Shown in pieces: positions 35,816-45,571 of a DNA stretch of 64,000 nucleotides (position 1 is its first letter; the number at the start of each line of letters is the position of its first letter). A program made the translations under genes and the position numbers. Under the pieces are notes generated by a model. The model did no database searches. It was not told the origin of the DNA and was given only the letters and a program-made list of their open reading frames with translations. The stretch is from Mediterraneibacter faecis JCM 15917 (GTDB lineage: Bacteria > Bacillota > Clostridia > Lachnospirales > Lachnospiraceae), in NCBI GenBank assembly GCA_001312505.1, contig BBDW01000005.1, positions 1 through 64,000 of the forward strand, in the 5' to 3' direction.

Positions 35816-37267
35816 ATGTACAGGAAGAACAGTAATAGTTGGTTGAAGCACTGGGATTTCATCATATTAGATCTTGTCGCATTACAGCTGGCTTATGTAA
35901 GCAGTTTTGTATTGCGTATGGGAATGGATAATCTGTATCATAACGGATTATATCTGAATATCGGGATTTTCATCGCACTGGTAGACATTTGCACTGCTTT
36001 CTTTACAGAGCCATATCATGGAATCATGAGAAGAGGATACTTTGTAGAGTTTAAGAATGTATTAAAGCATGTGTTTATCGTGAGTGCGCTTGTAATCGTA
36101 TATCTCTTTATGAGTAAACAGGGAAGCATGACCTCACGTCTTGTGATTACATCATTTATTCCAATGTCAGTTATTTTGGTTTATGTGGTGCGAATCATAT
36201 GGAAGAAATATTTACTGAAACATGGCAATATGCTCTATTCAAAAATAAATATGCTCCTTGTTTCGACAAGTGATGAAATAGATTCCATGTTAAGACAGGT
36301 GGAACAGAATGTATTTAATGAATTCGATATTGTCGGAATCGTACTTGCAGACCGCGAACCGGAAGAAAATGAATTGATCGAAGGAATTCCGGTTGTAAGT
36401 AAGATTGATACAGTAACTGAATACATACAGACAAGATGGGTTGATGCTCTTCTTGTTGGAATTAAGAAGAAAACATTGATACCGGAAGATTTGTTTGAAA
36501 CATGCGTGAACATGGGAATTACAGTTCACGAATGTCTGGATGACAGAACAGGATGGACAGGCAATCAGTTTATTAACCGTATGGGTGGATATACAGTCCT
36601 GACTTCCAGCGTCAGAGTGATTTCCTCACGACAGGCTATGATGAAGAGAACGATGGACATCTGTGGCGGAATCGTTGGAATGATTCTGACAGGTATCATT
36701 ACAATATTCCTTGCTCCGGCAATCTATATTGCTTCACCGGGGGGGCCAATCTTCTTCTCTCAGATGAGAGTAGGAAAAAACGGAAAATTATTTAAAATCT
36801 ATAAATTCCGAAGCATGTATATGGATGCAGAGGAACGCAAGAAAGAACTGATGAAACAGAACGAGATGAAGGGGGGGCTTATGTTCAAGATGGAGAATGA
36901 CCCAAGAATCATCGGAAGCGGAGCGGATGGAAGCAAGCATGGACTTGGCTGGTTTATCCGTAAGACATCTTTGGATGAATTCCCGCAGTTCTGGAATGTA
37001 CTCAAAGGAGATATGAGTCTCGTAGGAACCCGTCCACCAACAGTAGATGAGTGGAAACAGTATGAGCCATATCACCGCGGAAGACTTGCCGTGAAGCCGG
37101 GACTGACCGGAATGTGGCAGGTGAGCGGAAGAAGTGATATCACTGATTTTGAGGAAGTTGTGAAGCTTGATATGGAATATGTCAAGAACTGGAATATCGG
37201 AATGGATATTAAGATTCTGTTCAAGACCGTCGGGGGGGTCGTGCTTAAGGGCAGCGGATCCAAGTGA
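35816..37267 (+). CDS. Polyprenyl glycosylphosphotransferase (priming sugar transferase)
   Basis: Transfers the first sugar-1-phosphate to undecaprenyl phosphate. Four N-terminal membrane helices, a CoA-binding-like middle domain, a fifth helix (IVGMILTGIITIFLAPAIYI), and the catalytic block: IFFSQMRVGKNGKLFKIYKF, RKTSLDEFPQFWNVLKGDMS, VGTRPPTVDEW, KPGLTGMWQVSGRS. 483 aa. Three G7 runs (36739, 36871, 37232) add one Gly each where the family has PGPIFF, KGLMFK and TVGVVL-like sequence. Sugar specificity not predictable. Confidence 0.92.
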   Translation: MYRKNSNSWLKHWDFIILDLVALQLAYVSSFVLRMGMDNLYHNGLYLNIGIFIALVDICTAFFTEPYHGIMRRGYFVEFKNVLKHVFIVSALVIVYLFMSKQGSMTSRLVITSFIPMSVILVYVVRIIWKKYLLKHGNMLYSKINMLLVSTSDEIDSMLRQVEQNVFNEFDIVGIVLADREPEENELIEGIPVVSKIDTVTEYIQTRWVDALLVGIKKKTLIPEDLFETCVNMGITVHECLDDRTGWTGNQFINRMGGYTVLTSSVRVISSRQAMMKRTMDICGGIVGMILTGIITIFLAPAIYIASPGGPIFFSQMRVGKNGKLFKIYKFRSMYMDAEERKKELMKQNEMKGGLMFKMENDPRIIGSGADGSKHGLGWFIRKTSLDEFPQFWNVLKGDMSLVGTRPPTVDEWKQYEPYHRGRLAVKPGLTGMWQVSGRSDITDFEEVVKLDMEYVKNWNIGMDIKILFKTVGGVVLKGSGSK

Positions 37268-37357
37268 TGGAATGGATGGAAGAGATAAGGAAAATGATAT
37301 AAGAATGATGATCTGCAGTGGAACCGGGAGGGGGGGAAACTGCAGGTATTATTGGTA

Positions 37358-37477
37358 TTGAACGTATAGCTATAGGTAGAAATAAACGAAGAGGGAAGAC
37401 AGGGGGGTGCTTGGGAGTGGAATGGAGCTTGTTGAGATGGTTTTCTTTTTTTGAGGGATTGAACGTATAGCTATACG
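37358..37477 (+). promoter_or_regulatory. Repeated palindrome upstream of the glycosyltransferase block
   Basis: TTGAACGTATAGCTATA occurs at 37358-37374 and again at 37459-37475. The second copy contains the perfect 14-bp palindrome CGTATAGCTATACG (37464-37477). They lie in the only sizeable gap (37268-37503) of the locus, 27 bases before the next gene. Perhaps a regulator site or a recombination site. G7 and G6 runs lie between. Confidence 0.45.
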
Positions 37478-37503
37478 AGAAAAAGCAAGAGGAAATTATA
37501 GGA

Positions 37504-38780
37504 ATGTCAAATAAGAAAAATCTTCTGATTTATGCTCATTACTATATTCCGGATACTGCGTCAACGGGCAGATTCTCCGTGAACTGGCGGAGGGTATGCT
37601 GGATAAGTTCAACATCACGATCATTTGCGTGGTGCCGAGTTACTTAGGGACGATTGAGGATAAATATAAGACACAGAAATATTACGAAGAAGAAATCAAT
37701 GGCGTGAAGGTTCTGCGAATTCGAGTGCCGGAGTTCAGTAAGGCCAATAAAAAGAGCCGTGTGAAGAATATTGTTTCCTATTTCTTTGGGGGGCAATGGG
37801 GGGGGCAACTTTCAAGGTTGGAAAAATGGATTATGTGTTCTCCATTTCTCAGCCTCCGATTCTTGGAGGTCTGCTGGGTGTTTGGGGGGGTAAGTGGGTG
37901 AAGCACGCCAAGTACATCTACAATATTCAGGACTTTAACCCGGAGCAGGTGCTTGCTGTAGGCTATACCAAGAGCAAATTTATCACTGATGTCATGATGT
38001 GGTTTGATAAGTTCAGCTGCAAGCGCAGCAACCTTGTGATTACAGTCGGACGGGATTTGGTAGAAACAGTGGAGGACCGTTTTAAAGGAAAGAAAATTCC
38101 TAAGACTGTTATGATTAACAACTGGATTGATGAGAACGAAATTTATCCATTGGATGAAAATAATGAAAAGGTTCTGGCTTTTAAGAGAAAATACGGTTTG
38201 GATGGTAAGTTTGTCATCATGTACTCAGGAAACATTGGTTTATATTACGACCTTGAGAATTTGATTAAAGTTATAGAGAGATTCAAACCGGGTACAAAGA
38301 CTGTAGATGGAAGAGATATTGTCTTTGCATTTGTTGGGGGGTGGCTCTGTGCTGGACAAGCTGGTGCTTTATGTGAAAGAGAATCACATGGACAACGTGA
38401 CTTTCATTCCGTATCAGGATAAAGCAGACCTGATTTATAGTTTAAACGCCGGTGATGTTCACTGGTGTGTGAACGCAAAAGGTATCAAAGGTGTGAGCTG
38501 TCCATCGAAGGCATATGGAATAATGGCGGCGGCTAAGCCGATTATAGGAGTTCTCGAATCAGGATCCGAGGTTCGATGCTTGATTGAAGACACACATGGC
38601 GGTCTTTGTTGTGAACCTGGAGATTATGACAAGGTAGAGGAGAATATCCGCTGGTTCATTGAGAATGCCGAAAATAGTAAATTGAAGGCAATGGGAGCCA
38701 GAGGTCGTGAAAATTTGGAGAAGAATCTGACCAGAAATGTGTCGGTGAGGAAATACGCAGAAGAAATTCTGAAGCTGTAA
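37504..38780 (+). CDS. Glycosyltransferase family 4 (WbuB/colanic-type), multiple frameshifts
   Basis: NLLIYAHYYIPDTASTGQIL, then KHAKYIYNIQDFNPEQVLAV, VIMYSGNIGLYYDLENLIKV, VGGGSVLDKLVLYV and the donor-site PSKAYGIMAAAKPIIGVLE. Four sites depart in frame: a missing G near 37571, G6 (37788) and G8 (37798) for G4 and G5, and G6 (38336) for G5; G7 at 37884 is in frame. Correcting them gives one continuous frame of about 424 aa. Cytoplasmic, GT-B fold. Confidence 0.82.
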
Positions 38781-38794
38781 AGGAGGCGAGAGGT

Positions 38795-39370
38795 ATGAAC
38801 AGTAACTGGTTTAAGCTAGTTATGAAGATGACAAAAGTTGAATATGGAAAGAACCTCTTGCTGAAGGGGGGTACCGATCGTCTTCAACAAGGGCGGTGCC
38901 AAGTTGAAGATTGGGGGGAGAACGTCACGATCAAGAGCAGTTTCCTCAGTAATCTGGTTGGTCTTTACAGCCGGACGATTATCGTAACCCGTGCTCCGGG
39001 AGCTGAGATTGAGATTGGCGATAATGTTGGAATAAGTGGAGCAACGATCTACGCCCGGAAAAAGATCACGATTGGCGATAACACCTGCATCGGTGGAAAC
39101 TGTAAGATTCTGGACAACGATTTCCATCCCATTGAGGCAGAGGCGAGAAACAAACTCCTGCGAGATGAAAACGGTGGTGACAGTGATCTGGTGCCAAGCC
39201 GAGAGATTAAGATTGGCAAGAGCTGCTTCATTGGGTGCAATTCGATAATACTGAAGGGCACAGTGCTGGGAGATGGCTGCGTTGTTGGTGCCGGTGCTGT
39301 GGTTGCTGGGAAGTTTGAGGATAACTGTGTGATCGCTGGAAACCCGGCGAGAGTTATTAAAAGGTTGTGA
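38795..39370 (+). CDS. Left-handed beta-helix acetyltransferase with a hidden out-of-frame segment
   Basis: Hexapeptide-repeat acyltransferase decorating the polymer. NVGISGATIYARKKITIGDN, CIGGNCKILDNDFHP and GCNSIILKGTVLGDGCVVGA form the beta-helix with the catalytic His in DNDFHP. Between 38866 and 38918 the visible protein reads GGTDRLQQGRCQVEDWG. Reading one frame over gives VPIVFNKGGAKLKIG, which fits the family. G6 for G5 at 38866 and G6 for G4 at 38913 sum to +3, so the frame is restored. About 190 aa. Confidence 0.85.
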   Translation: MNSNWFKLVMKMTKVEYGKNLLLKGGTDRLQQGRCQVEDWGENVTIKSSFLSNLVGLYSRTIIVTRAPGAEIEIGDNVGISGATIYARKKITIGDNTCIGGNCKILDNDFHPIEAEARNKLLRDENGGDSDLVPSREIKIGKSCFIGCNSIILKGTVLGDGCVVGAGAVVAGKFEDNCVIAGNPARVIKRL

Positions 39371-39380
39371 GGAAAATAGA

Positions 39381-40259
39381 ATGGCAAATTTAACAATTAT
39401 TATCCTCACAAAGAATGAGGAGCAAAACTTAGAAAAGTGCATTGCATCTTTTAAGGGCGTGGCACAGCGTATTGTAATTATTGATTCCTATTCGACTGAC
39501 AAAACAGTGGAACTGGCAAAGTCACTCGGAGCGGAAGTTTATGAGCATCAGTTTGAAAACCATGCTGCACAGTTTAACTGGGCACTGGATAATATCAACC
39601 TGCAGACCGAGTGGGTAATGAAGGTTGATGCGGATGAGGAGTTTACTTCAGAACTGGCAGATGAGATTGACGAAAAGCTGGATACTCTTTCTGCAAAAGT
39701 GAACGGTGTAATTCTTCGCCGTAGAGTTTATTTCATGGGAAGGTGGCTTAAACACGGTGGAAAGTATCCGGAACTTTTGCTTAGAATTTTCCGTGTGGGT
39801 CATGGAATGTCCGAGATGAAACTCATGGATGAGCATCTTATTGTTACGGATGGTAATGTGGTTACCTTCAAAAATGACTTTTCTGATAACAATAATAAAT
39901 CTTTGGAATGGTGGATCAATAAGCATAACTGGTATTCAAATAAAGAAGTGCTGGATCAGCAAATGAAGTCGGATGCTGCAAATGGAGAGGAATCTGTGGA
40001 AGAAACCTCGACGTCAATGCAAGCGAAGGTAAAGCGTTTTGTGAAGAATCATGGCTATTATAGTTTGCCGAAGTTCTTCCGGGCGCATTTGTATTTTATT
40101 TATAGATATTATTTCAGACTTGGCTTTTTGGATGGCACTGAGGGAAAAATTTATACGTTCCTTCAGGCGTACTGGTATCGCTATTTGGTGGATGCCAAAA
40201 TTTATGAATGCGAGAAGTTAGGAGTAAAAATGAAGTCACAGGGAGACTTGAAGGCGTAG
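39381..40259 (+). CDS. Glycosyltransferase family 2
   Basis: TIIILTKNEEQNLEKCIASF, IIDSYSTDKTVELAKSLGAE, and WVMKVDADEEFTSEL with the DAD metal-binding motif; YFMGRWLKHGGKYPELLLRIF is typical of the WaaE/KdtX-like subgroup. 292 aa, intact frame. No membrane helices. 10 bases after the acetyltransferase. Confidence 0.9.
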   Translation: MANLTIIILTKNEEQNLEKCIASFKGVAQRIVIIDSYSTDKTVELAKSLGAEVYEHQFENHAAQFNWALDNINLQTEWVMKVDADEEFTSELADEIDEKLDTLSAKVNGVILRRRVYFMGRWLKHGGKYPELLLRIFRVGHGMSEMKLMDEHLIVTDGNVVTFKNDFSDNNNKSLEWWINKHNWYSNKEVLDQQMKSDAANGEESVEETSTSMQAKVKRFVKNHGYYSLPKFFRAHLYFIYRYYFRLGFLDGTEGKIYTFLQAYWYRYLVDAKIYECEKLGVKMKSQGDLKA

Positions 40260-40271
40260 GAGAAAATTAAA

Positions 40272-41491
40272 ATGCGGGTATTACAAATTACAGCATATAG
40301 TGGATGGGGGGGCTGTACAGGGCGGATTGCGGTAGGAATCCACAATGCATTGATAAATCAAAATCAGGAATGTGCGATTGCATGGGGGGCAGAATAAATA
40401 CGGCAGCAGATACTGTTACGACGATTAAAATAGGAAATAAACTTGATCAAAATGTGCATGGATTGTATACACGCATTACTGATAAATGTGGCTTTGGTTC
40501 TCAAACTGTGACAAGGAAATTTTTGAAAGAGATTGATGAATATGCCCCCGATTTGATTCAGCTACATATAATGCATGGGTATTATATTAATCTGGAAATT
40601 CTTTTTGAGTATATTAAAAAGAAAAATATTCCTGTCGTTTGGACATTCCACGATTGTTGGGCATTTACAGGACACTGTCCATATTTTGATCTTATTCACT
40701 GTGAAAAATGGAAAACTGGATGCTATGACTGTGAACAAAAAAGACATCACCCAACAAGCTTGATATTTGATAACTCAAAGTGGAATTGGGAAAAAAAGAA
40801 AGAACTATTTACAGAAATTCCTGATTTAGCAATTGTAACTCCGTCTAAGTGGCTAGCTGGATTAGTAAGGCAATCATTTTTTAAGGGTTGTAGAATCGAG
40901 GTTATCAATAATGGCATAAATTTAAATGATTTTAAGCCAACGACTGGAACTATTACAGACAAGCTTCAGATAGGGAACAGAAAAGTAATTTTAGGTGTTT
41001 CTTCAACGTGGGCAAAGTCAAAAGGTCTAAATGATTTTATTCAATTGGCGAGTTTACTACCAAAAACGTATGTAATTGTTCTTGTCGGGTTGACGAAACA
41101 ACAGAAAGAGGAATTGCCTAATACTATTATTGGAATTGAACGCACAGATAGTATAAAAGAATTGGCGGAGTTATACACCGTGGCAAGTGTTTTTGTTAAT
41201 CCCACTTATGAGGATAACTATCCGACAACAAATTTAGAAGCATTAGCATGCGGCACTCCGGTTCTAACATATAGAACGGGAGGATCTGTGGAAGCAGCAG
41301 GAAGCGAGTATGGAAAGATTGTAGATCAAGGTAATGTAAATCAACTTGCTGAGTATATAGTGAGCCGCAAGTGGGAAAGTGTCACGTCTGAAATGTGTAG
41401 AGAAAAAGCTAAAGAGTTTGATGAGAATATCAAGTTTAATGAATATGTTGAACTCTATAAAGAACTGATAAAAAAGAGGAATGGCGAATGA
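40272..41491 (+). CDS. Glycosyltransferase family 4 with Cys-rich insert (paralogue 1, frameshifted)
   Basis: MRVLQITAYSGWGG starts at 40272 behind AGGAGAAAATTAAA. The frame ends at 40398 because of a G6 at 40384 (expected G4); the rest is read from there. TFHDCWAFTGHCPYFDLIHC and KWKTGCYDCEQK form a Cys/His insert. EVINNGINLNDFKP and LEALACGTPVLTYRTGGSVE are the donor-binding motifs. About 405 aa. Closely related to the gene at 45572. Confidence 0.85.
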
Positions 41492-42299
41492 AAAAAGACA
41501 TAAGCGTTGAAGAATTAAAAATGATTCAATTGAAAATACTGGATTCGATAGATGATTTTTGCAAAAAAATGGAATGCAGTATTTCTTGTTTTCCGGGACG
41601 CTAATTGGTGCAGTTAGACATAAAGGATACATACCGTGGGATGATGATGTTGACATTTGCATGAAGAGAAAAGATTATGATCGTTTCTTTGCAGAATTTA
41701 ATCAACAGAGACAGGACACATTAAAGGCTATTTCAACGGAAACAGAGAAAGATTATTATCTCGCAAGTGGAAAAGTGATTGATACAGCGACAGTTATTGA
41801 AGAAGAAAATAATTATGCCATGCCGATTGGCGTGTATGTTGATGTGTTTCCGATGGATTATCTGCCGGCAGACGATAAGAAATTAAAGCAGCTAAATCAC
41901 CGGATAGATATATATCGCAAAATGCTTGTTTTGAAATCGGTTCCGGTTAGTGATAGAAGATCAACTGTGAAAAATTGGGTTTTAAAGGTAAGTTCTTTTT
42001 TATTGAAGCCGATTTCGATGCAACACCTTATAAGTAAAATAGCAAAATTGGCTACATCTTATAATGATGATGCTACCTGCAATAGAATTGCAGATATATC
42101 AGTTTTTACTTATGGAATGAAAGAGGTTTTTCCATGTGAAGATTTTGCAGAAGCCGTAGAACTTGAATTTGAAGGGAAAAAATATAGTGCGCCGAAAAAT
42201 TATAAACATGTTCTTTCAAATATGTATGGCGATTATATGAAACTTCCTCCTAAAGAAAAGCAGGTTTCACATCACCATTTTACAGCATACTGGAAATAA
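41488..42299 (+). CDS. LicD/fukutin-family phosphotransferase (frameshifted)
   Basis: After adding one A to the A7 at 41564, the frame reads FCKKNGMQYFLFSGTLIGAV and RHKGYIPWDDDVDICMKRKD, the LicD core with the metal-binding DDDVD, then YVDVFPMDYLPADD. 270 aa. LicD-family enzymes transfer phosphocholine or pentitol phosphate from a CDP carrier. The cytidylyltransferase downstream supports such a donor. Overlaps the preceding gene by ATGA. Confidence 0.85.
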
Positions 42300-42310
42300 C
42301 GGAGTGAAAA

Positions 42311-43104
42311 ATGAAAATTTCAATAATAACAATTACATATAACAGTGAAAAAACATTAGAAGATACGATTCAAAGTGTAGCACGACAGAATTATCCGGAT
42401 CTTGAGTATATTATTGTGGATGGCGGTTCAAAAGATGCTACTTTGGATATAGTAAAAAAATATTCGAACGTTGTAACAAAGTGGATTAGCGAACCAGATA
42501 AAGGTATTAGTGATGCATTTAATAAGGGAATTAAGATTGCATCAGGTGAATTGATTGGAATAATCAATTCGGACGATATGCTAACAGATAATTCGCTAAA
42601 TATAATTGCAAAGAACATTAAGCAGGAAACAGATGTCATTTATGGAAATGCAATTATGTTTGGGGGGGGAGAGAAGCAAACTATCGTTGTAAGCCAGCTG
42701 ATTCGCTAGAAGTTATGAGAAAAAGGATGGCAGTTGTCCATCCCGCAACTTTTGTAAAAAAATCTGCATATGATAGATATGGAACATTTGATTTGAAATA
42801 TAAGTGCCAAATGGATCGTGACCTGCTTCTAAGAATGTATGTGGCAGGTGCTAAATTTCAATATTTAAATGAAGATTTGGCGATGATGAGATTGGGCGGT
42901 GTTAACCAACGTACTTATGTAAAACAAACTGTTCCTGAAGGCATAGAAATTTCGATAAAAAATGGGATGAACCCTGTGCAGGCTTATATGCTGGGTATGA
43001 AGTCAATTGCTCGATTTAGAGTAGCAAACTTTATTAGAAAACTTCCGGGATCAGAAAGCATTAGAAAGAAATTACATGCAAAAACTACAGATTTGGATGT
43101 GTAA
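42311..43104 (+). CDS. Glycosyltransferase family 2 (frameshifted)
   Basis: MKISIITITYNSEKTLEDTI, YIIVDGGSKDATLDIV, KWISEPDKGISDAFNKGI and LIGIINSDDMLTDNSL with the DXD-like motif. A G8 at 42662 shifts the frame; the second part reads CKPADSLEVMRKRMAVVHPA, then FDLKYKCQMDRDLLLRMYVA. Repaired length about 263 aa. Resembles the PssE/WcaA-type small GT2 enzymes. Confidence 0.85.
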
Positions 43105-43116
43105 AGGAGAATAATT

Positions 43117-43833
43117 ATGAAGAATATTGCGCTGATTATTGCTGGTGGTGTTGGTGCTCGAATGGGACAAGATATACCCAAACAATTTATTAATGTTCAT
43201 GATAAACCGGTTATAATTTATACGTTGGAAGCTTTCCAAAAGCATCCTCAGATTGATGCAATCGAGGTAGTATGTTTGGATGGCTGGCATGATGTTTTAA
43301 GAGCATATGCCAAGCAGTTTGGCATTTCAAAATTGGAGAATATTGTTTCTGGCGGAAAAAATGGTCAAGATTCAATTAGAAATGGCTTATACGATATTGT
43401 GGAAAGATATAAAAATGATGATGATGTAGTTTTGATTCATGATGCAATCAGACCGATGGTTAGTGCAGATGTTATTACGGACAACATCAGAGTTTGCCGA
43501 CAGTATGGGAATGCAATCACTGTTGTGCCCTGTACGGCGGCGATGCTTAAAACATATGATGCACTTTCTACGGTGGAGCAGGTTCCAAGAGATAATCTTA
43601 AAATCACACAGACACCGCAAGCCTTTTTCTTAAAGGACATTTGTGACGCACATAAGGAAGCACTTGATAAGGGAATTACAAATTCGGTTGCCTCTTGCAC
43701 GATGTACATTGAACTTGGAAGAAAACTTTATATGTCGCAGGGGTCTGAGAAAAATTTAAAACTTACAACATCTGAGGACATTGAAATCTTCAAAGCACTA
43801 TTGATGGCTAAGAAAGACGAGTGGATGCACTAA
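43117..43833 (+). CDS. CDP-alditol-type cytidylyltransferase (IspD/TarI family)
   Basis: ALIIAGGVGARMGQDIPKQF is the nucleotide-binding loop, VLIHDAIRPMVSADVI the metal-binding region, ITQTPQAFFLKDICDAHKEA the substrate loop. 238 aa. IspD in isoprenoid synthesis has the same fold, but location in a polysaccharide locus beside LicD, an SDR and an AraD homologue points to a CDP-pentitol or CDP-ketose donor. Intact frame. Confidence 0.87.
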   Translation: MKNIALIIAGGVGARMGQDIPKQFINVHDKPVIIYTLEAFQKHPQIDAIEVVCLDGWHDVLRAYAKQFGISKLENIVSGGKNGQDSIRNGLYDIVERYKNDDDVVLIHDAIRPMVSADVITDNIRVCRQYGNAITVVPCTAAMLKTYDALSTVEQVPRDNLKITQTPQAFFLKDICDAHKEALDKGITNSVASCTMYIELGRKLYMSQGSEKNLKLTTSEDIEIFKALLMAKKDEWMH

Positions 43834-44840
43834 TGTATGGAGAGAGTATAAGAGAAACAGCTAACGCAATTGACTTAAGAAATGTATCAATTCTAGTGAC
43901 TGGGGGGGCAACTGGGCTAATTGGATCGTGCATAATAGATACTTTGCTGGTGGCAAATAAAGAATTTGGTGCCGGGATAAAAATATATGCACTTAGTAGA
44001 AGCAGAGAAAAACTTGAAAAGAGATTTGGGACGGCGGTTATACCGATTGTTCAGGATATTATGAATCCCTTGGATAAAGAAATTAAGTATGATTATATTA
44101 TCCATGGGGCGAGCAATGCAGATCCTAAGTCCTATGCTACGCAACCTGTTGAAACAATACTCACCAATATTATCGGGAATAAAAATATTTTAGACTATTG
44201 CGTGAGTCACAAAGAAATCACCAAAATGATTCTGACTTCGTCGTTTGAAGTTTATGGAGAATTGAATGGACAAGACATTTATTCTGAAAATATGAGTGGA
44301 ATGATAGATCAGACAATTCTCAGAAATGGTTATCCTGAAAGCAAAAGATGCTGTGAACTTCTGGTTAGAAGTTATGTTGAAGAATTTGGAATCAATGCAG
44401 TTATTGCGAGATTGCCAAGTGTATATGGCCCAACTATGCTGAGGTCGGATAGTAAGGCCCATGCACAGTTTATACGAAATGCTTTAAATGGTGAAAATAT
44501 AATCCTAAAAAGTAAGGGTGACCAAAGAAGAACATATTGTTATGTTGTTGATGCTGCAAGTGCAATATTTAAAATTTTGTCTGCTGGTAAGAATGGTGAA
44601 ATTTACAACATCTCAAATGAAAAATCGGTGGCATCTATTGCTGAAGTTGCAAAAATGTGTGCAGAAATTGCAGGGACAACAGTGGTATTTGATTTGCCAG
44701 ACGAGATAGAAGAGAAAGGTTTTTCGCGTTCAAAAAATTGCATTTTGGATAATACAAAATTGCGAAAACTTGGATGGAATGGAAAATTTACGCTTAGAGA
44801 TGGGCTTACAGAAACATTGGCGTATTTGAAGGATGAGTGA
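43833..44840 (+). CDS. NAD-dependent epimerase/dehydratase (extended SDR)
   Basis: NAD motif [14 protein letters not shown] (a G7 at 43902 adds one Gly to VTGATGLIG), [28 protein letters not shown], and the catalytic Tyr/Lys in [22 protein letters not shown] follows. 335 aa. ATG 43833 overlaps the preceding TAA (TAATG); an in-frame ATG at 43821 lies inside that gene. Likely reduces or epimerises the CDP-linked pentose made by the neighbour. Confidence 0.85.
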   Translation: MYGESIRETANAIDLRNVSILVTGGATGLIGSCIIDTLLVANKEFGAGIKIYALSRSREKLEKRFGTAVIPIVQDIMNPLDKEIKYDYIIHGASNADPKSYATQPVETILTNIIGNKNILDYCVSHKEITKMILTSSFEVYGELNGQDIYSENMSGMIDQTILRNGYPESKRCCELLVRSYVEEFGINAVIARLPSVYGPTMLRSDSKAHAQFIRNALNGENIILKSKGDQRRTYCYVVDAASAIFKILSAGKNGEIYNISNEKSVASIAEVAKMCAEIAGTTVVFDLPDEIEEKGFSRSKNCILDNTKLRKLGWNGKFTLRDGLTETLAYLKDE

Positions 44841-44845
44841 TTATA

Positions 44846-45542
44846 ATGTTAGAAGATTTAAAAATTAGTGTGTGTGATGCCAATCTTGAATTGGTAAAAC
44901 GAGGTGTAGTTATCTATACATGGGGAAATGTTAGTGGGATATCCAGCGATGGAAAATACATGGTGATTAAGCCATCTGGTGTTGAATACGATAAAATGAG
45001 TCCAGATGATATGGTTGTAGTTGACATCGAAAGTGGCTTAAGAGTGGAGGGAAAATGGAATCCGTCATCTGATACCAAAACACACTTGGCATTATATAGA
45101 AAGTTCAAAAATATAAAAGGAATAGTCCATACACATTCTGTAAATGCTGTGGCCTTTGCCCAAGCAGGTATTGCAATTCCTGCGTTGGGAACGACTCATG
45201 CAGATTATTTCTATGGTGATATTCCATGCACTCGTGAACTGACAAAACAAGAGGTTATGGAAGATTACGAGGCAAATACAGGTAAAGTGATTATTGAAAC
45301 AGTAGATAATGGTGGATATGATCCGATGGCAATTCCTGGAATCATTGTAAAAAATCATGGGCCATTTGCATGGGGGGAAAAGTCCGGAAAATGCAGTATA
45401 CAATGCTGTTGTGCTGGAAAAAGTAGCGGAGATGGATTTAAAGACGCTAGCGCTAAATCCGAAGGCTAAAATGGAAACATATATTCTTGATAAGCATTAT
45501 ATGAGAAAACATGGGCCGAATGCCTATTATGGACAGCGTTAA
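44846..45542 (+). CDS. araD: L-ribulose-5-phosphate 4-epimerase family (frameshifted)
   Basis: Class II aldolase fold. [52 protein letters not shown] (zinc His pair), [19 protein letters not shown] and [13 protein letters not shown]6 at 45372 (expected G5) breaks the frame; the end reads [20 protein letters not shown]. 231 aa when repaired. It links L-ribulose-5-P and D-xylulose-5-P; placed here it probably feeds the cytidylyltransferase. No arabinose catabolic genes are present. Confidence 0.87.
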
Positions 45543-45571
45543 ATGGCGGTTAGAGAAGGAAAGTGATAGTG

